Shown: positions 20,301-27,334, numbered from the stretch's first letter. The stretch: 57,408 nucleotides of DNA from Candidatus Obscuribacterium magneticum (GCA_020523905.1 JAJAPZ010000012.1:1-57408), one strand, 5' to 3'. Numbers and translations are program-made. Notes: a model not told the origin generated them from the letters alone.

Positions 20301-23235
20301 GAACACCCGAAAGACGCCTTTTGATCTTATTCAGCTCTCTCATCGTTTCCGGCGGTATGTGTAAATAAACTTTGCCTTGAGCCAAACGCTGAAGGAACCG
20401 GCCTAACCGACCGACCACTTTCATGAAGGAATCCAAACCCGTCTGCGATCGAATCTCCGAAAGATACTGCCGGACACGATTGTTCACAAAGGCCAGGGGA
20501 TGTTGAGGATCAAACGAGGGCTCTCCCTGAAACATCGCTATCACTCGCTGCCGGACCAGATCTTGGGAAGAAATCCGGCGCACCGCTTGCTTTATAACCG
20601 CCTGTTTTTGCCGCCGCGCGCCCTCAATTTTTTTAACCTCCTCATTCATAATTTCATCGAAGAGATCATCGGCGTCGCCATCGGGTGGGGAAACCTTCCG
20701 ATTGAGTTGATAACGTTTCGGCACCACCCCATTCCACACGGCATGCCCCCCCACCGTCAGGCCGAGAAATTCGAAACATGCCGTTATCGAGGAAAGGGGA
20801 TCCACACACAGGCCGGCCAGGCCAAGAATGATAAAGGTTCCCGCGCTTCGGATTAAAAACGCCTTCGCGTCGAACGACCCTTCCCGTTGATTGTCGTGCA
20901 TCGCCGCAAATATCACGGCATTAAAAATAATGGAAAAAAACCATAGACCCAGAGAGGCTGGAAAAACACCCTGTATGGCAAGGGATATGAGGGGAAACCA
21001 AATCTCTTGAATCGGACGGCTTTGTACGACGTAATGGAGAAGCCCGGTGAGAGGATAGACGACACGTTTGACCACCCTGAAGCCCCGGGGAATGTCCGGG
21101 CCGATGACCACATGGACAGGCTTAAAATTGAGAGCCCGAAACGGCTTAACAAGTATCGAGGACAACTGAGGAAATCGCGAATCGGGCTTTTTCCTCACCA
21201 CACCGGTTTCAACAGGAAGAGCTGCGTTTAATGAACTTCCCAGCGCCAGGGCCACAAACAATTCCGCCGTCTCCTCCATTCCCCCTTGCTTTGACCCGAC
21301 CAAACCGTTTCGCGGGGCCAGAAACAAACGCTCCCCTTCAAAAAGCCTTTCCAGCGGCGTCTTCTCCCGCGTGAAAATGGACAGATACGCCGTCCCCGAT
21401 TCCTCCTCGAGTTGCGTGACCTTCGGTTGAACGACCGCATAGGGCACGCTTCGCCCCTTTAGATACTGGATGATGGACGGCGTGTGGAATCCGCCGGCGA
21501 CAAGGACGCACATCTCGCCGCCGCCATGCCCCCGTGGCGCAACCTCCAGCAAATTCCCCACCATCCTCTGACTGCGGGTGTCCGCCTCCGAGTAAAATTG
21601 TTCAAACGGTTGAATGGCTATTTCGTCATCCCGACGTAAGTCGGGGTCCATGCTTCCGTCATCCCGACGTAAGTCGGGATCCAAAAGTGTTAAAAGCCTG
21701 GATCCCGGCTTGCGCCGGGATGACGAGGACACAGCTGTCTCAGCGTGGCTGATTTGGCAGTACTCCTTCCATTCCGTCGGGGTCAAGGAGAATTGGGTCA
21801 GTTTCCTCATTAAAAAGAGCTTTCTTGACTTCAACATCAATTCTTTCTCCACGGGGCTTTTCACCAGCGTGTTTTGAACCCGCCTCTCCAAAGACCGAAC
21901 CGCCGCCCACAATCGATCGGCATGAATGCCATCGGCCAAGAAGACGTAGCGCATATAATCCGCAAAAGAAGGCGTTCGAGAAAGGGAAAGGGCATGTCGC
22001 TCCAGAAGATTCTGGAGGCTCCGGTAATAATCCGCAAACGAAAGACGCCCCTGGCGATAGCCAAGCCCCATGGCGACAAAGGAGTCCAACTCGTCCCGGC
22101 TCAACGACCGGGCCAATGACTTAAGAACCTCGCCCCGTTCCTGTTCCGCCCGGGAGAAATCCAAAGACGCCTCCAAACTGGAAGCGGCCAAAAATTTTTC
22201 CAGTTCCAGGTCACGGTCGGACCACGGATCCTCCTCTTCATTTGGTTTCATCTTCTCCAAAACCCGCACATAGGCGGCCAAGCCGATCCGGCCTGATTCA
22301 TGAGCGAACTTAAGCTCATCAAACTTTCTCAAAAAGCCATTGAGATGGGCCTTCTTTTCTTTCTCCAGCCGGGATTCCAGCTCATCCAATAATTTGCGCA
22401 CCGGCTCCGCGCTCGAAACCGCCTTTCGATAGGCTTCGACGTTCGCCCGATAATGAAGGTCGTCATCAATACCGAGTAAGAGGGGGGATTTTTCAGCGGT
22501 GATCCCGACGAAACTTGCGGCGGCAAGCCTACGCTCCTTAAGGAAGTAATCCGCGAGGAGCTTTGTTTTCGTTCGGTCGGGGAAGGCCCGGAAACGGCGA
22601 AAGTCGAAAATCCCTGAGGCTCCTTCCACACCCACAACAAACCGGCCGTTCTTCCGGTCGCCCGACGCCTCGCAGAGCGATGTGAGAATGCCGGCCATGT
22701 TGGCTTGGGCTTCTGGATTCATGTGGACATCCTGAAGGAGAACTACCAAAGGACCCGGGGACGCCGGTGGGAACCAGACCTCTTTTACGATTCCACTATG
22801 ATTCGACACCGAAGCCAGTCGACGATCCAACGCTGTCGATTGAGATAAGCCGGTCAAACGTCCCCCCGCTGGATCATGGATCGCTAACGAACACGGGATT
22901 TTTTCGAGAGGAGCCACGAAAGGAAGTTGGACGGGTAATGATGCGACCTCTATCCCAGAGGTTTGGAGCCCCGCTTCTTTCACTCTTTGACGCCTCTCTG
23001 ACCAGAAATTGGTTTCTTGAGAATGAATAAAAACGACATTGGAACTAAAGAAGAGGAGGGCTAAAAAGAAAGCAAACGTCTGTAAACTGAAGACGGTCGA
23101 AACGAATTCCCGGACGGTTCTTGCGCCACGAAAGAGATAAAAATGGGTATAGGGTTGGCGGGGGCCGTCCTTATAAGATGGCGGCAGAGAGAGGGGCAGA
23201 TGGTACAGCCTGTGCGTCCTGCCAAGAACACACAT
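5317..23235 (-). CDS. Giant membrane protein B (about 5,972 aa) with GT2-like core
   Basis: ATG 23235 is preferred: GGAGG lies 8 nt upstream, whereas ATG 23259 has no RBS and falls in the promoter. A hydrophobic export segment (FAFFLALLFFSSNVVFI) precedes the shared domain: QDVHMNPEAQ near residue 168, GVEG near 200, AGGFHTPSI near 581. Next is a CPBP/CAAX-protease-like membrane segment: QEIWF (~743), FAAMH (~777, FxxxH), HAVWN (~832, HxxxN). Pro-rich linkers (~1002-1068, ~1505-1545) and a very long beta-rich, charged region follow. From ~3900 membrane helices flank a diverged GT-A core: K-A-x-N (~4632), DVD (~4678), SEDY (~4788), PPRW (~4833), in the order of GT2 synthase motifs. More helices and a soluble C-terminal domain end the protein. 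Three palindromic repeats are translated in frame. Likely an envelope glycan synthase-type protein; function unproven. Confidence 0.85.
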   Translation of the reverse strand: MCVLGRTHRLYHLPLSLPPSYKDGPRQPYTHFYLFRGARTVREFVSTVFSLQTFAFFLALLFFSSNVVFIHSQETNFWSERRQRVKEAGLQTSGIEVASLPVQLPFVAPLEKIPCSLAIHDPAGGRLTGLSQSTALDRRLASVSNHSGIVKEVWFPPASPGPLVVLLQDVHMNPEAQANMAGILTSLCEASGDRKNGRFVVGVEGASGIFDFRRFRAFPDRTKTKLLADYFLKERRLAAASFVGITAEKSPLLLGIDDDLHYRANVEAYRKAVSSAEPVRKLLDELESRLEKEKKAHLNGFLRKFDELKFAHESGRIGLAAYVRVLEKMKPNEEEDPWSDRDLELEKFLAASSLEASLDFSRAEQERGEVLKSLARSLSRDELDSFVAMGLGYRQGRLSFADYYRSLQNLLERHALSLSRTPSFADYMRYVFLADGIHADRLWAAVRSLERRVQNTLVKSPVEKELMLKSRKLFLMRKLTQFSLTPTEWKEYCQISHAETAVSSSSRRKPGSRLLTLLDPDLRRDDGSMDPDLRRDDEIAIQPFEQFYSEADTRSQRMVGNLLEVAPRGHGGGEMCVLVAGGFHTPSIIQYLKGRSVPYAVVQPKVTQLEEESGTAYLSIFTREKTPLERLFEGERLFLAPRNGLVGSKQGGMEETAELFVALALGSSLNAALPVETGVVRKKPDSRFPQLSSILVKPFRALNFKPVHVVIGPDIPRGFRVVKRVVYPLTGLLHYVVQSRPIQEIWFPLISLAIQGVFPASLGLWFFSIIFNAVIFAAMHDNQREGSFDAKAFLIRSAGTFIILGLAGLCVDPLSSITACFEFLGLTVGGHAVWNGVVPKRYQLNRKVSPPDGDADDLFDEIMNEEVKKIEGARRQKQAVIKQAVRRISSQDLVRQRVIAMFQGEPSFDPQHPLAFVNNRVRQYLSEIRSQTGLDSFMKVVGRLGRFLQRLAQGKVYLHIPPETMRELNKIKRRLSGVQEPSPDVRVGTAKKALPEEEESEPPEKMDGRPAVATLARGRDSPTPKPLAPDESPSVRGPPAPAQASQRTPLTPPSQADLQPSPSPPPVPLSKLWIHVGLAFLVYLALFFWVLPAVSTYLTGFVSVESAGLTASFFGVLAWYLYFVGNVVLVLTFLVILVRAVSRTVSCQLLPRLRNTEKGRALLEWLKKKGEDFEKHIVGEKIIDLWKTMYQFGFERSNRLYRIFEASLSGQTQPAPQETAEERLFRQLRALPFVQLMALPFFAAVGLLKKRVSLLIYSTVGTALLMGLMGGFLSILFGPDAVSHLLGHFLSVNLLDVFGGSGWAESAAGQHALVGAALHLFNLHAILSSYLLNLLLTLGGHAARLKDEAQRGKPRRPWVLRMVTYVPVWYWYFAKAVMDLGSRKKVIPFRRKNPDTGKEEVIQISLWRAALGAYRFGGLHWVGLEIEFLKTLSAFFEPLHNLVMKIEGDGEDEGTVGVLGSGQILARRLFSPLGIDVLDYIVPGTGGKSVEEIRWSHQVEELVEEAEKAAEAKGPSKEGKPQGPAEEPPSLGEGPDKPQLPQPGVPEHYAWVTERDMLSGAAWDLYQKEVKQRAQMFASGRNVPVEIPEIALDERGIPIHTIMRGGRVHLVQVDGSGQSTLPIERARFDPLTRTFKPEEGKAFEPVRITIEGEDVLTLRSDHPLLDTQGQPLPQGGFLPLTGRDMSGSWVSWRNQSTGEITEHHPLDQHATPVEPGSRFEVVYGDPLAMAESKAEKATRDVESSRNRAALVGELLDNPRGAEAFIVDRETNAYRRVSSLKQLPDDFATDTKVDYWAVDDEGSRHPFQPEAHPDKRADEITVRDKNGREYEVLFPAGKEGREIIARTDAKISRTDVIGAVSVSALPQAPLQTPPMYAMVVGPDGMVPLRSIREAAKWMERARVQGLVLEAVTKGAIRELTVGGYTLTTNDSPRFKDVLRNWYVSHQMRGAFGVRVQTDPDDRTLNGLSELKIPDQEKKSLGRLIRTRDGMGVMVVAGDQAQFQPLAPGELPLFRESPLAMQLGDTTWLVKIAYRDGIYIQKITDREYQQMVRQMEAPAPGSSLIKCNLATKVKDGAIVRTYDNPQEVRRLLRDHRLVYCLSNGQEVPALLLTQGLEMQGLTIIAVLDPTDGTEIRLGSEWLRLEYLMNESVREECLSRESPFQTRPGVPPVVIGNKVMPYAPFMEVEMTQFLEQLRTMAASAGNPAQRQALYEQYRQALEIRMYMKGGVPVILKGTLPQRLMQSQRELRELMGAFYRDQLMASGRGGEIVIPSGIDGREVQIAQDELEGIQGELEVLDAQAQLANRAGVRLSPQERSRMNRERARLVRSINQLSKQIGQAQERIRKMPQGVVLRPFSADFPFEASQRAQADYLQAVQGPMKELALKSNSYIDAGGNEHIIVTPLKRAEERADREETMAQRDRELLQIQQKIMKGEPVAVHWITEGEGEATVTRMEVKDLKTGQEMRERFLRWAKENNLPADQIEAALKEGRFAFRDRQKRTHSWLLLDGTYEKGIVIHEVTDPQGGGPEATTVEFEPFEAGEKVREEFVIKMKRALQKAQNPRERKSIQNRITRALEHGLVADTDEAGQIHKWRFVFSLAEAERNAAKKASQLEFAKQQGETQRTIVYELDRGGQLEKLVSDPEGIERHKLALAKAKAELEIRYVQLKDQMKTVPRRVIPAKAGIQSGVHGLDSRFRGNDGILQQPQIEARAAEELKQEIAGVARQIRDTSAGLYTTAEGKKIVVKYGRLDAREQYLKSCQRLEEDERLDENVRQRFTVLDEHGIPVGGLKVEGGVTVFTEPRVLHHDPRGTTTIENRIYVGGRMRPGLVDHQTARGVLSHIERIVMDKDQRIRFVITGYVRKGELVPLFVTESKFAENADVRNLPIASRTYRFVPDLDLDQYEERFGKGEMAAVGESDRSVRIGERVYYSRSDSPDHHWIEVKDLQGRLLMKIEGILIVEKRGQREIQRFAPTSRILCFYEDPLDPRNQEARLFAALNVPYYSREVPFIPTPEEMGKFGDWLVSADRPAAEGRLLGESRIRCSFDDYLKTRLIRFEKHDYVERTWEWEDVNPEGLLVRKFLLRPRVDDRGQVLRDGEGRWQYVPANVTEFVYNYDDPSRLSMGVADRSYTFPTDAAGNKVGPFFKYARVEAVFRTSAGDVRVLYRLCVRNGSRVDYEQYQEVKGLDGFLYERHVGHKSGDMFVPEKITFNFRNLVQERQIGHVRKISHSRTYRVNFQGGPGVPLVDLSRLAHQENIVRDLPVPDHPNLRVELVLEDESKVMGTNPETGSLFYLQHVFAYPQDPVTGELHAVVKSRFIKEVWQGESVEMRKIVLAEGTPTPVESSHLFYDIENDVVRAVVVDEATHPSQVQEGPNHRTEELRRTSKGITVIPHLPDGGPRLYKNYAVRHLDPQGVVFMTSERWDDVNGDAKVAVRHAKADDGRRVEAITISVDEQDAAEVSGRLESVGSETQVRIKKGLMVKNDDGSVDVSDSHLLYFRVDREESMIPEGSFQVSATFRDGKGHGPIVFRSAAGDFLRTDVPKGYPTSEGGRISLTANSLFPGKSFVFALRVADLKERGLDVTCLNPEMAVRLESVRGSPGPLRVSYAYRAGSVSTPLPSPESNASPALASLIPPLRPIRIPQVVIPAKAGIQAVNLPQKNVENLDPRFRGDDGLYEDVYVSREGQRAFYDADRTTKEGRSIVFTDPDTGRTLAVYHSYLYAGPMGEPLEQRWLDVFDLTGKYPVARVMAKPTVGEQPLAWDRDRWIPLSIVRQGNLVQVYGENPITGYKRTETYRVDAPDPSLPENIREGYTLWPAVKSADLKNTIKNKVRNWPLNHIRHQLTGTEEETEIVQASEEEADRAVKAVSPEMIMWADQRFDLLNDELPTDKRPLKVEGKKLAGSFQWMKFLPWTWTGSIFWVIVLWLIWLLPYTLWAGKKWDKKWEALRAKKASEDNQLLYDEDTMKEAFQRLRKEIMKVQIRGRDDNGTPIFFVSDAHIEGAFLNNLFLIYFLCFSWSQKAGWDEADREAFLKEVDSLTYGVWKFLSKKTGQGSDRGTARDYVKGKVDTQIWDKLEIYLSSFRDKLKKGFLIDRKKNTLKNGFFRKAHKEMLASLLVASNSKDTNDRWARDEGNVFEFNEKNLNKFIAERRFAEVPGAFFVPARYLVKLLPVIWGLIISKGGGFTARGALMPGFFVPLVVLLVALTLIINIWTERKAIKASRVTHPIWGRWRAALPLLTIMVMSFMLLTYDSLSEPAWALIWLVIILMSMESLGILLPRRTLYGGNRSLFGVAWVYHTRLPSQLGRWRTVRLVWFTYFTFVVVSLLLGQTVLPWFIVKYCGESKIKTLLALIVYGTRLPLLHHGINIFWRFIFSWASPDFGPKLKGKPDPKHNVGIVHIGGITMGSQILTKNETVDTLANKFMDRFFDLWRKGPSGRDTMRLFFSKAALDPALLWFNKEDLRDKKKIEEAARRMLTDLFEAELTADKWEDKNNEPQGTTLWSLRQMTDPDMPKSLQVAQNEPPNKKASIAYGWELRRQLIEMGSVKLQDSLDTAMSFVELAETAADAGLAKNLIFYNGFNQYDNHGNQKNSPGALSLASRSEAGQRIKHAMLLTYVSRRNGRPGVRAYVNYNHTTFGLKSAAMNGLFLNGPISDNLDVVDELPNFKSMVITDRNAKMLDVDTFVHKDLLRMMSNPNLLVIVAQRNTTYVLDPMGRTSFATEGGHGQAQMSLNDKIGTGWMNVMRTLHWEIWKAFGDPSSPYRSFTMAQDPFHRDFGPIGFTPNAIGISEDYWSVVQQFHNMIGLGMKPELALSIALAHKMRESSDYDEWRSAPPRWSSGLVQTMNSLLMQQANEFGPESIYEKEARQTNGDHYLLGPIVIFDLFMMVISVWADLSPFVGLSLWLWIPGVFLNQVSTLNSLLAYCRHMGFWAGLGRWVSLRIDDSLLFAPRVIRDVLSQIKGYWGVSFEFKMSGGGDPNPWIAIFPFLCRKADPKQKEVFPPRFVLSEKVITVEGDGQWEQTLYIFGPSLWFYFGDVDLNVLRRILRTHAGRTDDETLLKILGKSVDQWGALQEGDVETAFNKILEMPDFYQKIQTDNLTLSEGTRGLLSEARQAHQKKKNLEGKKLLTLNCALLGALYPGAIIENTDRIRKAKRIVDKKHEGGIGGIKQHSRDLTGFFLTFVVGILLLGVNAVVIMTTLNANNAIMMFLSLWFAVGAAFGPMLKAARQGEYVWGGVGDFVAKWGGLLTGLLFLFGASWIAEAVMFGVWPGIPLAIIGMTIWLVIKAGRWQKRFGQKDRLKPRGIRVMSEIRRGFWTAVLLFSFFAFSPLHPGINLDLIPGVPSGLTLVGVGWIAFSIVGFIAFAILFGRFIGRHVGHYSLPRVRARVLDVTAEHQKFRTLDYGLDGAIDGLMTQIEVFIQQEAYRYAALALDRVEDLLQQIKKHPGYRTFLVRKFGALAARHNALLNVMPEVNRNMFEDGKTIRASLQNGHPVASKTVWERFEQTIRQKEFQQKLDALTVRLVNKWPKLPVGQDESTEKIKKEASSLRGEFFDASDDFDLEAAEKAMERLEKLGLPVAQALPGAFGILWAGTKKSLKFIGRVEGLVTGLASWGVLSVLMPQGPPVFSSIFLPLLLTFLLGISVLFILHWALGVYVGKGRSVQFGVKPAWRAMRTAASGLMSLPVLALAYLMPPGWGFMPMFLLGLSIGALLHGKKNEAIEQGKIDDATQLLMDLMGKVQPLGVEDYGRRSGVSRSSFFENESQPWEEFVRHPVAFWDAFYLHWLMATAPEEVTLRTVGEWVRDGHRLGLSASEEKGRETIVVFIQGTHPEPIRKQIREAGAILNNKETGVPRRLVVLLTEAGRDVVRELKGEFGERVDFLLPSQLNTETKMEEELVDGRRGPVRRIKFLLVKGTLIPPSILIALKRMCSQKRYKNLVQIIILKALLEKAPSVSIPLERLDQLLLFRRFMSMQA
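12219..12307. repeat. Family-1 palindromic repeat inside giant gene B
   Basis: Arms CCGCGAAAGCGGGGATCCAG and the reverse complement enclose a non-standard centre of about 30 bp. It is read in frame on the minus strand as VIPAKAGIQ...LDPRFRGDDG, near residues 3643-3672, in the beta-rich region. The replaced centre shows that only the arms are conserved here. Confidence 0.85.
15138..15208. repeat. Family-1 palindromic repeat inside giant gene B
   Basis: A canonical copy: CGTCATTCCCGCGAAAGCGG arm, GTGAACACCGG centre and matching inverted arm. It is translated in frame as VIPAKAGIQSGVHGLDSRF... between two charged helical segments (about residues 2676-2699). Confidence 0.9.
21624..21725. repeat. 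Compound family-1 repeat inside giant gene B
   Basis: Two left arms (CCCGACGTAAGTCGGG type) and one right arm are read in frame as SSRRKPGSR...LDPDLRRDDGSMDPDLRRDD. It sits just before the FYSEADTRS motif of the shared N-terminal domain, at the site equivalent to the 3541-3629 repeat in giant A, although the arm sequence differs. Confidence 0.85.
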
Positions 23236-23249
23236 ATGTTTACCCTCCA

Positions 23250-23311
23250 ATCCAAACATCGGTCCGGAGGGATTAAGATTTCCTTAAGTTTTGGTAAACA
23301 ACTTGTAAATT
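23250..23311 (-). promoter_or_regulatory. Pho-box-like promoter of giant gene B
   Basis: Plus-strand half-sites TTAAG, TTAAG, TAAAC, TAAAT start at 23273, 23284, 23295 and 23306, again exactly 11 bp apart. In gene direction they read TTTACA, TTTACC, TTAAGG, TTAATC. The -10 is weak (GATGTT about 10 bp downstream), as tolerated in activator-dependent promoters. The array lies in the 78-bp gap after nrdJ, almost touching the nrdJ stop. Confidence 0.6.
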
Positions 23312-23313
23312 TC

Positions 23314-26300
23314 TCAGGAACAGCCGGAGGTGGCGCCGCAGGTGTCGCATTTGAGGCAGGTGCCGTTACGGACCAAGGTGAATTGGCCGCACTCGCGGCA
23401 GGCGTCTCCTTCGTACCCTTTGAGGCGCGCTTCGTAAACGCTCTGGGATTGGGCGATGAGGGTGGTCGCTCCACGCATGGAGGTGGCCGAGAGAAGGGGC
23501 GACGGCGAGACCCCGTCCACCGACGGCGTGCTGTTTCCTCGATGAACCGGCATGGCGTTCACCGGCGGGGTCAAGGGGGCCTCAGCGGAGAGGGCGTCAT
23601 TCGGGGGCTTGATGAGACTCTGTTGGGTGACGGGCGTTTGCGGTTCCGGATGGGAAATGTCCAGTTTCACGGAATCCTGATCGACCCGCTTGGAGCGCGG
23701 GGTTTCGAACTTAAATGGCGAGGGCTCCGCGTAAGGGACAATCCGCTCGGACATCACCTCCTCCGATTCAAACTCCACGGGCTTGGTGACGGAGTCCACC
23801 CGCATATCCTCAACCTGCACCTGGGCCAGATCCTGGCGCCCCAAATAAGTGATGGCGAGCTCCCTGAAAATGTAGTCGATGAGGGAGGTCGTCATCCGGA
23901 TGCGGGGATTGCCGACGACAACACCGTTGGGCTCAAAACGGGTAAAGACAAAGGCCTCCACAAATTCCTCGAGGGGCACCCCATGCTGAAGGCCGAGGGA
24001 GACCGCGATCGCAAAACAGTTCATGAGGCTGCGGAAGGCCGCCCCTTCTTTGTGCATGTCCAAGAAGAGCTCGCCGACCGTGCTGTCCTCATACTCTCCG
24101 GTCCGTAGATAGATGGTGTGGCCGCCGATCTTGGCCTTTTGCGTGTAGCCCGCCCGGCGGTAGGGAAGCCGCCGCCTCTTGGCGATATAGCGGTGGACAA
24201 TCCGCTCGGCCATTTGAAGGGGCACGGGCAGGGGCTCTTCCGGCATCGTGGCCAGGTCGGATAAATCCGAGGAGGTGCTGAGGGGCTGGCTGAGCTTCGA
24301 TCCGTCGCGGTAAAGGGCGTTGGCTTTGAGCATGAAGCGCCAGGACTGATGATAGGCGTCCTGGATGTCCTCAATGGTGGCTTCATTCGGGAAATTGATT
24401 GTTTTGGAAATCGCTCCGGAAATAAAGGGCTGGGCCGCGCCCATCATGTGGATGTGCGCCATGGGAGGAATAAAACGCTTCCCCTTCGCCCCGCAGCGGC
24501 TCGCGCAATCAAAGACGGCAAGATGTTCCTCTTTAAGATGGGGCGCCCCCTCCAGCATCATCGTTCCGCAAACGTACGTATTGGCTTCATTGATCTGCTC
24601 CGCCGTGAAGCCGAGGAACTTCAGCATGTTGAAATTCCAGTCGTTCAACTGCTCCGGCGGAATCTTCAAGACGTCCTTGCACACGTCCTCGCCGACGCTG
24701 AATTTGTTGAAGGCAAAATTGATGTCAAAAATTTGCGGGAGGGAGGATTCGATTTTCTTCAAGATCTCGTCGGTCAATCCCTTGGCTTTGAGGCTTTCGG
24801 GATGGATGTGGGGGCAGCCCGCCAATGTGCCCGCGCCGCGGCAGTATTGGACGATGTCCTCGATTTCGCGGGTGTTGTAGCCCAGTTTCCTAAGAGCCGG
24901 CGGAATGGAACGGTTGATGATCTTGAAATAGCCGCCCCCAGCCAGCTTCTTAAACTTGACGAGCGCAAAGTCCGGTTCGATGCCGGTGGTGTCGCAATCC
25001 ATGACGAGGCCGATCGTTCCCGTCGGGGCGATCACCGTCACCTGGGCGTTCCGGTAGCCGTTGGTCTCCCCCAAAGAGAGGGCCTGATCGGCTGATTCCT
25101 TGGCCGCCTTCAGCATATCGGGCGGGCAAAATTGGGGATCAATGCCCAGGGGCTTGATGGTGAGATCCTCATACTCCTCGGCTGGGGCTTTATAAGCGGC
25201 GCGCCGGTGGTTCCGAACGACGCGCAGCATCGCGTCCCGGTTGGCGAAAAATCGGGGGAAGGGGCCCTTGATTTGTGACATTTCGGCGGAGGCGGCATAG
25301 GCGCCGAAATGCATCATGGCCGTCAATGCTCCCCCCATCGCCAGCGCTTCGGGAGAATCATAAGGAATCCCGTTCACCATCAAAAAGGCGCCCAGGTTGG
25401 CATAACCCAGTCCCAAAGCCCGATAGTCGTAGGACTTCTGGGCGATCGCCGCACTCGGGAATTGGGCCATCACGACGCTGATCTCGAGCACCAGAGTCCA
25501 CAACCGGATCGCATGCTGGTAGCCTTCGATGTCAAACCGGCCGGAGGTCGGATCCCAGAAGCGCATGAGATTGATGGAGGCCAGGTTGCAGGCGGTGTCA
25601 TCCAAAAACATAAATTCGCTGCAGGGGTTCGACGCATTGATCCGCCCGTCTTCGGGGCAGGTGTGCCATTCATTGATGGTCGTATCGAACTGAAGTCCGG
25701 GATCCGCGCAGGACCAGGCGGCGTTGGCGACCTGATCCCAAAGCTCCTTAGCTTCAAGCGTTTTGCATGGTTTTGGCTCGCGCCCCTCCACGGCGGCCTT
25801 CTCATTCTCCGTGCGCCAGGTGAGGTTCCATTTGCCGCCTTTCTCCACCGCCTCCATAAACTCGTTGGGCACCCGGAGGGAGTTGTTTGAATTTTGGCCC
25901 GAGACCGTGAGATAGGCTTCCGAATCCCAATCGGTGTTGTAGGTGGGGAAGCGAATTTCCTTCACGCCTTGTTTGGCCAACGCCAGCGCGCGATCGATGT
26001 AATTAAGAGGAATGCAGGCGCCCGCCGCCGCTTTCAAGGCCGCGGCAAGGCGGGTGTTCTTGTTCCGGTTCAGCTTCTCCACCTCTTCCGGCCAGGCATG
26101 AGCCGCCCGGATGATTTCGTTCAGATGCTTCTCGCAAAGGAGGGAGCCCGCCACAAGGGCCGCCACTTTCTGCTCTTCGATGGCTTTCCAGTTGATAAAT
26201 TCTTCGATGTCGGGATGGTCCATGTCCAGGGAAACCATCTTGGCCGCCCGGCGCGTGGTGCCGCCGGATTTGATCGCCCCCGCGGAACGGTCGCCGATTT

Positions 26301-27117
26301 TAAGGAACGACATCAGGCCGGAGGATTTCCCCCCGCCGCTCAAAGGCTCTCCCGCCCCGCGGATCAACGAGAAGTTGGATCCCGTCCCCGAGCCGTATTT
26401 GAAGATGCGGGCTTCCCGCACCCAGAGGTCCATGATGCCGCCTTCGTTCACCAAATCATCGACGACAGATTGAATAAAGCAGGCGTGGGGCTGCGGATGC
26501 TCGTAGGCGTTGGTGGAGCGGGTCATGTGGCCGGTCGTTGGATCCACGTAGTAATGGCCTTGCGCCGGCCCTTCGATGCCGTAGGCCCAGTGAAGCCCCG
26601 TGTTAAACCACTGGGGCGAATTGGGGGCCCCCATCTGGCGGGCGAGCATGACGACGCACTCGTGATAAAACGCGCGCGCGTCCTCCTCGCTTAAGAAATA
26701 TCCGTGTTTCCACCCCCAATGGGTCCAGCAGCCGGACATGCGGTGGAACACCTGGGCGGCGTCCGTTTCCCCGGTCGTCCGCTTGTCCTCCGGAAGGGCG
26801 CCATCGGAAAAATCGGCCACGGAGCGCTGCAGCCACTCCGGCAGGTCCGCCTCCGGAACTCTTTTTAGCTTGACCGGGACGCCGGCTTTCCGGAAATACT
26901 TCTGCGCCAGGATATCCACCGCGACCTGGGACCAGCCGCGGGGCACGCGGATGTTCTCCATTTTGAAAACAACCGAGCCATCCGGATTGGCAATGACGCT
27001 CGTGCGCAGTTCCCATTCAATTTCACGGAAGGGATCGACTTGGGGATCACCAAAACGGGCGCTGATGCGCAGGCCTTTCCTCGGCTTAACTGGCTTCATT
27101 AGGGTATCAGACGACAT
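23314..27117 (-). CDS. nrdJ: Vitamin B12-dependent (class II) ribonucleotide reductase
   Basis: A 1,267-residue protein that reduces ribonucleotides to deoxyribonucleotides using adenosylcobalamin, independent of oxygen. Recognisable elements are [10 protein letters not shown] and the active-site stretch [21 protein letters not shown] (shown here only as key motif; N, C, E catalytic residues), [15 protein letters not shown], and a C-terminal zinc ribbon with CRECG and CDTCG pairs. Length fits the large NrdJ family (about 1,200 or more residues). No intein or frameshift is seen. ATG 27117 is preceded by GAGGG. It has its own promoter and ends 78 nt before giant gene B. No cobalamin riboswitch was recognised upstream. 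The cell is expected to need corrinoid, made or imported. Confidence 0.95.
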   Translation of the reverse strand: MSSDTLMKPVKPRKGLRISARFGDPQVDPFREIEWELRTSVIANPDGSVVFKMENIRVPRGWSQVAVDILAQKYFRKAGVPVKLKRVPEADLPEWLQRSVADFSDGALPEDKRTTGETDAAQVFHRMSGCWTHWGWKHGYFLSEEDARAFYHECVVMLARQMGAPNSPQWFNTGLHWAYGIEGPAQGHYYVDPTTGHMTRSTNAYEHPQPHACFIQSVVDDLVNEGGIMDLWVREARIFKYGSGTGSNFSLIRGAGEPLSGGGKSSGLMSFLKIGDRSAGAIKSGGTTRRAAKMVSLDMDHPDIEEFINWKAIEEQKVAALVAGSLLCEKHLNEIIRAAHAWPEEVEKLNRNKNTRLAAALKAAAGACIPLNYIDRALALAKQGVKEIRFPTYNTDWDSEAYLTVSGQNSNNSLRVPNEFMEAVEKGGKWNLTWRTENEKAAVEGREPKPCKTLEAKELWDQVANAAWSCADPGLQFDTTINEWHTCPEDGRINASNPCSEFMFLDDTACNLASINLMRFWDPTSGRFDIEGYQHAIRLWTLVLEISVVMAQFPSAAIAQKSYDYRALGLGYANLGAFLMVNGIPYDSPEALAMGGALTAMMHFGAYAASAEMSQIKGPFPRFFANRDAMLRVVRNHRRAAYKAPAEEYEDLTIKPLGIDPQFCPPDMLKAAKESADQALSLGETNGYRNAQVTVIAPTGTIGLVMDCDTTGIEPDFALVKFKKLAGGGYFKIINRSIPPALRKLGYNTREIEDIVQYCRGAGTLAGCPHIHPESLKAKGLTDEILKKIESSLPQIFDINFAFNKFSVGEDVCKDVLKIPPEQLNDWNFNMLKFLGFTAEQINEANTYVCGTMMLEGAPHLKEEHLAVFDCASRCGAKGKRFIPPMAHIHMMGAAQPFISGAISKTINFPNEATIEDIQDAYHQSWRFMLKANALYRDGSKLSQPLSTSSDLSDLATMPEEPLPVPLQMAERIVHRYIAKRRRLPYRRAGYTQKAKIGGHTIYLRTGEYEDSTVGELFLDMHKEGAAFRSLMNCFAIAVSLGLQHGVPLEEFVEAFVFTRFEPNGVVVGNPRIRMTTSLIDYIFRELAITYLGRQDLAQVQVEDMRVDSVTKPVEFESEEVMSERIVPYAEPSPFKFETPRSKRVDQDSVKLDISHPEPQTPVTQQSLIKPPNDALSAEAPLTPPVNAMPVHRGNSTPSVDGVSPSPLLSATSMRGATTLIAQSQSVYEARLKGYEGDACRECGQFTLVRNGTCLKCDTCGATSGCS

Positions 27118-27156
27118 GGCAAGCCACCCTCTAAAAATAAGTGACCACGCTGTGGA

Positions 27157-27202
27157 TTGTGGTATGTCTGGCTTTCTACCACAACCCGTTGTTATAAGTC
27201 AA
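27157..27202 (-). promoter_or_regulatory. Candidate nrdJ promoter with overlapping inverted-repeat operator
   Basis: On the minus strand TTGACT (27202-27197) and TAGAAA (27178-27173) are separated by 18 bp and point toward nrdJ. TTGTGGTA (27157-27164) and its reverse complement TACCACAA (27177-27184) form a perfect inverted repeat, 20 bp centre to centre, covering the -10 and start region. That position suits a repressor. It does not match the NrdR consensus. Confidence 0.4.
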
Positions 27203-27292
27203 CTCTCAAAATCCCCTATGGAAACCGCCCCCTTCCCGTCGAAAAAAATATCTTTTTATAAAAAATAAAAAAATTCCTTTGGCATTCCAGCA

Positions 27293-27320
27293 TTGGGCAG
27301 CGAAATTCTTGTGGTATAAT
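27293..27320 (+). promoter_or_regulatory. Sigma-70-type promoter of the M23 peptidase operon
   Basis: TTGGGC (27293-27298) and a perfect TATAAT (27315-27320) are spaced 16 bp. Transcription would begin near 27327, only about 8 nt before the ATG at 27335, so the message would be almost leaderless; no Shine-Dalgarno is visible. A third TTGTGGTA copy (27309-27316) overlaps the -10. Confidence 0.6.
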
Positions 27321-27334
27321 CCCTCGGCCCAAAA

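Noticed and set aside
27118..27334. Possible cobalamin riboswitch upstream of nrdJ
   Set aside because: No B12-box (GCCACTG-type) or multistem leader is visible; the predicted leader is only ~50 nt.
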